Of a DNA stretch of 5,192 nt, positions 1-5,192 are shown one piece after another (the stretch's first letter is position 1; the number at the start of each line of letters is the position of its first letter). The translations under genes and the position numbers were made by a program. The stretch covers positions 1 to 5,192 of the forward strand of contig CAIMDR010000105.1 of the NCBI GenBank assembly GCA_903839795.1, written 5' to 3'. The notes under the pieces are model-generated. The model was given only the letters and a program-made list of their open reading frames with translations. It did no database searches and was not told the origin of the DNA. Origin of the DNA: an uncultured Methylococcaceae bacterium. GTDB lineage: Bacteria; Pseudomonadota; Gammaproteobacteria; Methylococcales; Methylomonadaceae.

Positions 1-103
1 ACGATGAAGCAAAGTGATTTCCCCTGAAAAATAATGGGGTTACGAAAGCCAGGTCGCCCTCTAAAAGGCGGATAGCCGGGCAATATAATAGCCTGGTTTT
101 TTT
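1..103 (+). promoter_or_regulatory. Candidate structured leader RNA, degenerate GEMM (c-di-GMP-I) riboswitch-like
   Basis: The segment shows an ordered series of short helices on the plus strand: CCCC (21-24) with GGGG (36-39), CGCC (55-58) with GGCG (67-70), then a hairpin ending in a T run. Its single-stranded blocks, ACGATGAAGCAAAG (1-14), ACGAAAGCC (42-50) and GATAGCCGGGC (71-81), recall in order the conserved blocks of the GEMM riboswitch family (roughly GGCAAACC, GACGCAAAGCC and AGCCGGG). The match is imperfect. The first helix has an 11-base loop instead of a GNRA tetraloop, extra bases follow GCAAA, and no closing P1 helix is visible, although its 5' strand may lie left of the window. 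The family call is from memory and could be wrong. It could be another structured leader, or the tail of an upstream transcript. The next gene downstream is guaB. Confidence 0.35.
74..103 (+). terminator. Intrinsic-terminator-like hairpin in the guaB leader
   Basis: AGCCGGGC (74-81) pairs with GCCTGGTT (91-98) around the A/T-only loop AATATAATA, giving eight pairs, three of them G-T. The T run 97-103 begins within the right arm. The left arm is also the last conserved-looking block of the candidate riboswitch. A competing nine-pair helix can form between AAAGCCAGG (45-53) and CCTGGTTTT (92-100). The hairpin could attenuate transcription towards guaB or end a transcript entering from the left. 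Confidence 0.55.
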
Positions 104-173
104 GGTGTCTTCGGTATTTTTTGTTAATAAAGCGCGGTTTTTAGATTATTGGATAGAGTAGGGGGGTTTTAGT

Positions 174-193
174 ACTACAGTAGTTGCTCAACT
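174..193. promoter_or_regulatory. Two overlapping short palindromes upstream of the guaB -10 box
   Basis: ACTAC-A-GTAGT (174-184) and AGTTG-CT-CAACT (182-193) are both perfect inverted repeats and share three bases. They cover the region where a -35 element for the TATAAT box at 199 would lie, so a regulator bound here would overlap RNA polymerase. They do not resemble the PurR operator known from E. coli guaB. Palindromes this short can arise by chance, so the operator role is speculative. Confidence 0.25.
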
Positions 194-198
194 CGTCG

Positions 199-204
199 TA
201 TAAT
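199..204 (+). promoter_or_regulatory. Probable -10 box of the guaB promoter
   Basis: A perfect sigma70-type TATAAT lies 34 bases before the guaB ATG, which predicts a short leader of about 25-28 bases. No good TTGACA-like hexamer sits 16-18 bases upstream; the positions around 175-182 read CTACAGTA. TTGCTC at 184 is too close. There is no extended TGn motif. A weak -35 would suit an activator-dependent or regulated promoter. Transcripts starting here would bypass the terminator-like hairpin at 74-103. Confidence 0.5.
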
Positions 205-229
205 GCTAGGCTATTTTAGTGATTGTTAG

Positions 230-1705
<1,476 letters not shown>

Positions 1706-1741
1706 CACTTAGCGCACAGTTGGACGGGTATTTAAATGGAT

Positions 1742-1795
1742 GATTACGGATAAAGATTATAAACAATCCGTGTAAATCTGTTTTAATTCATGTCC
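1742..1795. repeat. Degenerate dispersed-type intergenic repeat between guaB and guaA
   Basis: The gap contains GATTACGGAT (1742-1751) and an imperfect inverse, ATCCGTGTAAATC (1766-1778), followed by TCTGTTTTAATTCATG and CCTCCGTG, a wording similar to a repeated 'aatccgtgtaaatctg...' phrase I remember from intergenic regions of environmental proteobacteria. Only one copy is in the window, so membership of a repeat family rests on memory and on the low-complexity, inverted character of the segment. It sits between the guaB stop and the guaA start and carries no T run, so it should not terminate transcription. Confidence 0.4.
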
Positions 1796-1833
1796 TCCGT
1801 GTGCCCCCTCATCCAATATTCAAAGACAATACC

Positions 1834-3420
1834 GTGAAACAAGAATCCACCAATATCCATACCCACAAAATCCTTATTTTAGATTTCGGTTCACAATACA
1901 CCCAGTTAATCGCACGTCGCATTCGTGAAATTGGTGTGTATTGTGAAATTTATTCCTGCGAATGCAGCGAGACGGAAATTAAAAACTTTGCGCCCAATGG
2001 CATTATATTATCCGGTGGCCCGGATACCGTCACCAGCGGCGATACGCCGCGAGCTCCTGTTGCCGTATTTGAACTGGGTGTGCCGGTGCTGGGTATTTGT
2101 TATGGCATGCAAACCATGACAGAGCAAATGGGCGGCAAGGTTGAATCGTCTGATCACAGAGAATTTGGCTATGCGCAAATCAGGGCGCGTGGACACTCAA
2201 AGTTACTGGTGGGCATAGAAGATCATCTTTCAGTTGAAGGTTTTGGCTTACTGGATGTGTGGATGAGTCACGGTGATCGTGTTGTTGACTTGCCCAAAGG
2301 TTTTGTGACGATTGCCAGTTCAGAGGGAGCGCCTATTGCCGGTATTGCCAATGAAGAAAAATCTTTCTATGCCTTGCAGTTTCATCCTGAAGTAACGCAT
2401 ACCAAACAAGGCGGACGGATTCTGTCTCGTTTTGTGTTGGATATTTGCGGCTGTGAGGCGCTATGGACGGCCAGTAATATTATCGAAGACAGCATAAATG
2501 CCGTGCGCGAAAAAGTAGGCAGTGATCACGTTATTTTAGGCTTGTCTGGTGGAGTTGATTCGTCAGTGGTTGCCGCTCTGTTGCATAAAGCGATTAAAGA
2601 CCAGCTCACTTGCGTGTTCGTGGATACGGGCTTGCTGCGCCTGCATGAGGGCGATCAGGTAATGGCCACTTTTGCTGAACACATGGGCGTTAAAGTAATC
2701 AGGGTGAATGCTGAGCAACGTTATTTGGATGCTTTGGTGGGTGTTTCTGATCCTGAACTGAAACGCAAAGTTATCGGCAATCTGTTTATTGAAATTTTTG
2801 ATGAAGAGGCTGCGAAAATAGCCGATGCAAAATGGTTGGCTCAAGGTACCATTTATCCTGATGTGATTGAATCAGCAGGCTCTAAAAGCGGCAAGGCACA
2901 TTTAATAAAATCGCATCATAATGTCGGTGGCTTGCCGGAAAATATGATCTTAAAGTTGGTTGAGCCCTTGCGCGAATTGTTTAAGGATGAAGTTAGGCGA
3001 TTGGGTTTGGAGTTGGGTTTGCCAGCCGACATGGTTTTCCGTCATCCGTTTCCGGGGCCTGGTTTGGGCGTAAGAATTTTAGGTGAAGTGAAAAAGCAGT
3101 ATGCCGATTTATTGCGTCAAGCTGATGCGATTTTTATTGAAGAACTGTATCGCCATGATCTTTACGATAAAGTCAGCCAAGCCTTTGCGGTATTTTTGCC
3201 GGTTAAATCAGTGGGTGTGATGGGCGATGGGCGACGTTATGATTACGTGATTGCCATTCGTGCCGTCGAAACCATCGATTTTATGACCGCTCGTTGGGCG
3301 CACTTGCCTTATGATTTTCTTGACCTGATTTCCCGTCGCATTATTAATGAAGTCCCCGGCATTTCCCGTGTTGCTTATGATATATCGGGTAAACCGCCAG
3401 CAACCATTGAATGGGAATAA
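1834..3420 (+). CDS. guaA: GMP synthase (glutamine-hydrolysing)
   Basis: Aminates XMP to GMP using glutamine and ATP, the last step of the guanine branch. With the GTG start at 1834 the product has 528 residues, against 525 in E. coli. The N-terminal class I glutamine amidotransferase domain (about 1-200) carries the triad Cys89 (GICYGMQ), His184 and Glu186 (QFHPEVTHT). The ATP pyrophosphatase domain follows, with the P-loop SGGVDSS at 238-244. The C-terminal dimerisation domain includes [15 protein letters not shown] and ends in the conserved PPATIEWE. An in-frame GTG at 1801 would add 11 residues ([11 protein letters not shown]) unlike the family, so 1834 is preferred. Neither start has a convincing Shine-Dalgarno sequence, so the exact start is uncertain. 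It lies downstream of guaB in the same pathway and overlaps tadA by 10 bases. Confidence 0.97.
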   Translation: MKQESTNIHTHKILILDFGSQYTQLIARRIREIGVYCEIYSCECSETEIKNFAPNGIILSGGPDTVTSGDTPRAPVAVFELGVPVLGICYGMQTMTEQMGGKVESSDHREFGYAQIRARGHSKLLVGIEDHLSVEGFGLLDVWMSHGDRVVDLPKGFVTIASSEGAPIAGIANEEKSFYALQFHPEVTHTKQGGRILSRFVLDICGCEALWTASNIIEDSINAVREKVGSDHVILGLSGGVDSSVVAALLHKAIKDQLTCVFVDTGLLRLHEGDQVMATFAEHMGVKVIRVNAEQRYLDALVGVSDPELKRKVIGNLFIEIFDEEAAKIADAKWLAQGTIYPDVIESAGSKSGKAHLIKSHHNVGGLPENMILKLVEPLRELFKDEVRRLGLELGLPADMVFRHPFPGPGLGVRILGEVKKQYADLLRQADAIFIEELYRHDLYDKVSQAFAVFLPVKSVGVMGDGRRYDYVIAIRAVETIDFMTARWAHLPYDFLDLISRRIINEVPGISRVAYDISGKPPATIEWE

Positions 3421-3872
3421 ATCCAAGCGGCGATGAAGCCTGGATGCGTTATGCCTTTAGGTTGGCACAACGCGCTGAACAGCAAGGTGAGGTGCCCGTT
3501 GGTGCGATCGTTGTTAAAGATGATCTCTGCATCGCTGAAGGGTGGAATATGCCCATTACAACGCATGACCCGACGGCGCACGCCGAGATAGTTGCGTTAA
3601 GAAAAGCAGGGCTGGTTTTGGAAAATTATCGACTCTGTGATGCTACGCTATATGTAACGTTAGAGCCTTGTGTTATGTGTATGGGAGCCATCAGTCATGC
3701 GCGGATAAAACGTCTGGTTTTTGGCGCGTTTGACACCAAGAGGGGGGCGGTTTGTCATGCGTTGAGTCTTACCGATGCCAGTTTTTTAAATCATCGAATT
3801 GACTGGTTAGGGGGCGTTTTAGAAATGGAATGTTCGGAATTGTTAAGCAGTTTTTTTCGGGCCAGGCGCTAA
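3411..3872 (+). CDS. tadA: tRNA-specific adenosine deaminase
   Basis: Deaminates adenosine 34 to inosine in tRNA-Arg(ACG), allowing one tRNA to read CGU, CGC and CGA. The 153-residue protein matches E. coli TadA closely, with zinc ligands at exactly the same numbers: His57 and catalytic Glu59 in TAHAEI, and Cys87 and Cys90 in LEPCVMC. The EVPVGAIVV strand and the [15 protein letters not shown] segment are also typical. The C-terminus stops at FFRARR, lacking the lysine-rich tail of the 167-residue E. coli protein. The ATG at 3411 lies inside the last codons of guaA, overlapping by 10 bases, and has no clear Shine-Dalgarno sequence; the next in-frame ATG (3444) would cut into the first helix. 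The overlap suggests translation coupled to guaA. A strong terminator follows about 85 bases after the stop. Confidence 0.96.
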   Translation: MGINPSGDEAWMRYAFRLAQRAEQQGEVPVGAIVVKDDLCIAEGWNMPITTHDPTAHAEIVALRKAGLVLENYRLCDATLYVTLEPCVMCMGAISHARIKRLVFGAFDTKRGAVCHALSLTDASFLNHRIDWLGGVLEMECSELLSSFFRARR

Positions 3873-3890
3873 CGATAGAATCCTAAAAAA

Positions 3891-3933
3891 TTGTCCACGA
3901 AAGGCACGAAATGCACGAAAAAAATAAAGACAA
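3891..3933. repeat. CACGAAA triplet repeat bounded by TTGTC/GACAA
   Basis: Three adjoining nine-base units, CACGAAAGG (3896-3904), CACGAAATG (3905-3913) and CACGAAAAA (3914-3922), are enclosed by TTGTC (3891-3895) and its inverse GACAA (3929-3933). The reverse strand reads as a series of TTTCGTG words, a phrase I recall as a dispersed intergenic element in several environmental gammaproteobacteria. It begins 18 bases after the tadA stop and lies between tadA and its terminator. It has no coding potential that I can see. Confidence 0.55.
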
Positions 3934-3956
3934 GGGTTGAATCAGTAAAGGCAATT

Positions 3957-4001
3957 TGAAGCGTGACGGAGTTTTCACACCCGTCATGCTTCATTTTTTT
4001 T
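3957..4001 (+). terminator. Rho-independent terminator of the guaB-guaA-tadA transcript
   Basis: TGAAGCGTGACGG (3957-3969) pairs with CCGTCATGCTTCA (3981-3993) over 13 positions, with one G-T wobble, around an 11-base loop. Eight T residues follow (3994-4001). The T run is only on the plus strand, so it serves the guaB-guaA-tadA side and not the convergent pgi. Confidence 0.9.
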
Positions 4002-4013
4002 GCCAAACGTAAT

Positions 4014-4106
4014 TATTCACCTCCCCCTTTGAAAAAGGGGGATTGAGGGGGATTTATCTAATAAAATCTCCCCTAACCCCTCTTTTTCAAAGAGGGGGAC
4101 TGAATA
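4014..4106. repeat. 93-base inverted repeat made of two G/C-run hairpins, MITE- or REP-like
   Basis: The left half contains the hairpin CCCCCTTT-GAA-AAAGGGGG (4023-4041, with one unpaired A at the loop edge) followed by ATTGAGGGGGATTT. The right half contains CCCCTCTTT-TTC-AAAGAGGGG (4077-4097) and, read in reverse, repeats the same order, so the whole is an imperfect palindrome with ends TATTCA (4014-4019) and TGAATA (4101-4106). The halves meet at about 4056-4063. I see no flanking target duplication. This wording (runs of C, TTTGAAAAAG, runs of G, ATTGAGGGGGATTT) is one I remember as a dispersed intergenic repeat in many bacteria. It sits between convergent genes. Short reading frames crossing it are by-products of the repeat and are not genes. 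Confidence 0.7.
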
Positions 4107-4223
4107 CTTACAGCCAAACTGTTCACTACTTGCGTACAAAAATGAAGGCTGCCAATATATTTTCGTACTTTTTGTGTATAAACTCATTTTTGGGGTTGAA
4201 TGCAAGCAACATCAGTTCTCTAC
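4107..4223. other. Gene-free A/T-rich spacer downstream of pgi
   Basis: With the elements above, this completes the gene-free stretch 3873-4223 between tadA and pgi. I see no RNA gene, no convincing promoter, and no T-run hairpin that would end the pgi transcript on the minus strand. The nearest strong structure for that transcript is the inverted repeat at 4014-4106, which lacks a T tract on that strand. Confidence 0.5.
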
Positions 4224-5192
4224 TCAAGATTCCTCCCGCCATTGTTTGTAGGTGTTAATCAGGGCATTGGTTGAGCAATCATGCCCGGTAATAACGTCAT
4301 TGTTCTGAAGTTCGGGTAATATAACACCGGCCAATATTTTGCCTAGTTCCACACCCATTTGATCAAATGAATTTATGTTCCAGACGGCGCCTTGAACAAA
4401 AATTTTATGTTCGTAAAACGCCAATAGCGAACCCAATGTTTTGGGTGTCAATTTTTTAAACAGGAAAGAATTTGATGGTTTATTACCGTCAAATACTTTG
4501 GACGCCACTAAGACAGTATCTGTCTGTTCAGTCGGGCTGAGTTTCTTTTTGACTTCCTCAGCGGTTATACCATTGACTAACGCTTCTGGTTGGGCAAGAA
4601 AGTTTGATATTAAAATATCGTGATGTTTTGGTAGTTTGTAATGACTGTTTGCCGCCGCCAAAAAATCGCAAGGTATGAGTTTGGTGCCTTGGTGGATCAA
4701 CTGGTAAAAGGCATGTTGGCCGTTAGTTCCGGGTTGTCCCCAAATAATCGGGCCGGTGTTGTAATCTACTTTTTCACCTTGCAAGTTAATGCTTTTTCCA
4801 TTGCTTTCCATATCGCCTTGTTGAAAATAATCAGCGAAACAGCGCATGGATTGATCATAAGGCAGCAAGGCATGAGATTCAGCATTAAAAAAATTGTTAT
4901 ACCAAATTCCCAGTAAGGCCATAATTACCGGTATATTTTGTTCGTAAGGCGTGTTGCGAAAGTGACAATCTGCTTCATAAGCACCTTGCAGCAGTTCTTC
5001 AAAATTATCCATGCCGACATATAAGGCAATTGATAAACCAACGGATGACCAAAGCGAATAGCGACCGCCTACCCAGTCCCAAAATTCAAACATGTTGTTG
5101 GTATCGATGCCAAAGTTGGCGACATTTTCTGCATTCGTTGAAATAGCCACAAAGTGTTTGGCAATAGTAAGTGGGTCTTTTGCGCTATCAAG
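4224..5192 (-). CDS. pgi: Glucose-6-phosphate isomerase, C-terminal part (5' end outside window)
   Basis: Interconverts glucose-6-phosphate and fructose-6-phosphate in the cytoplasm. The frame is open to the right edge (first residues [15 protein letters not shown]), so the 322 residues seen are the C-terminal part of a protein of usually about 550; the GTG at 5150 is an internal valine, not a start. Signature 1 ([14 protein letters not shown], fragment residues 39-52, with the active-site Arg44) and signature 2 ([18 protein letters not shown], 268-285) are present. The catalytic glutamate is Glu129 in [10 protein letters not shown], the catalytic histidine is His160 in TNGQHAF, and the catalytic lysine is Lys285. 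The phosphate-binding SKTFTT loop should lie just outside the window. GQPGTNG replaces the common GEPGTNG at 152-158, but that position is not catalytic. It is convergent to tadA, with no clear terminator of its own. Confidence 0.97.
   Translation of the reverse strand, partial: LDSAKDPLTIAKHFVAISTNAENVANFGIDTNNMFEFWDWVGGRYSLWSSVGLSIALYVGMDNFEELLQGAYEADCHFRNTPYEQNIPVIMALLGIWYNNFFNAESHALLPYDQSMRCFADYFQQGDMESNGKSINLQGEKVDYNTGPIIWGQPGTNGQHAFYQLIHQGTKLIPCDFLAAANSHYKLPKHHDILISNFLAQPEALVNGITAEEVKKKLSPTEQTDTVLVASKVFDGNKPSNSFLFKKLTPKTLGSLLAFYEHKIFVQGAVWNINSFDQMGVELGKILAGVILPELQNNDVITGHDCSTNALINTYKQWREES

Noticed and set aside
3896..3922. CRISPR array at the CACGAAA repeats.
   Set aside because: The units are nine bases and directly adjoining, without spacers, and far too short for CRISPR repeats.
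4017..4258. Short open frames on both strands across 4017-4258.
   Set aside because: They are produced by the inverted repeat and the flanking spacer, have no recognisable domains, and have no ribosome binding sites that I can see.
4731..4760. Possible loss of the catalytic glutamate in Pgi, because GEPGTNG reads GQPGTNG.
   Set aside because: Counting from the conserved GGRYS arginine and the QHAF histidine places the catalytic glutamate in MESNGK, which is intact. The changed position is not the catalytic base.
4641..4916. Plus-strand open frame inside pgi.
   Set aside because: It lies opposite the conserved Pgi active-site region, which is clearly the coding strand.

Overview
The window is a housekeeping stretch of a gammaproteobacterial chromosome. 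GuaB, GuaA, TadA and Pgi all align by eye, from memory, along most of their length with the Escherichia coli proteins, and the catalytic residues fall at nearly identical numbers. Base composition is moderate, somewhat under 50% GC by eye. The gene order and the kinds of intergenic repeat remind me of environmental gammaproteobacteria such as methanotrophs (Methylococcales), but that placement is a weak inference.

Layout. Positions 1-238 are a leader and promoter region. It starts with a structured, riboswitch-like segment that ends in an intrinsic-terminator-like hairpin. A TATAAT box with small palindromes just upstream follows, then guaB. Positions 239-1705 are guaB (IMP dehydrogenase). 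A 128-base gap holding a degenerate dispersed-type repeat leads to guaA (GMP synthase, 1834-3420). tadA (tRNA adenosine deaminase, 3411-3872) overlaps the end of guaA by 10 bases. The gene-free stretch 3873-4223 holds a CACGAAA triplet repeat, a strong rho-independent terminator, and a 93-base inverted repeat built of two G/C-run hairpins. On the minus strand, convergent to the others, is the 3' part of pgi (glucose-6-phosphate isomerase), which runs off the right edge.

How the genes fit together. GuaB converts IMP to XMP and GuaA converts XMP to GMP, so the first two genes are the complete guanine branch of purine synthesis. TadA converts adenosine 34 of tRNA-Arg(ACG) to inosine and is probably co-transcribed and translationally coupled with guaA. 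Pgi belongs to central sugar metabolism and is a separate transcription unit.

No clear new multi-gene system is present. The most interesting parts are non-coding: the leader upstream of guaB, which partly resembles the GEMM (cyclic-di-GMP-I) riboswitch family, and three different repeat types packed into the two intergenic gaps.
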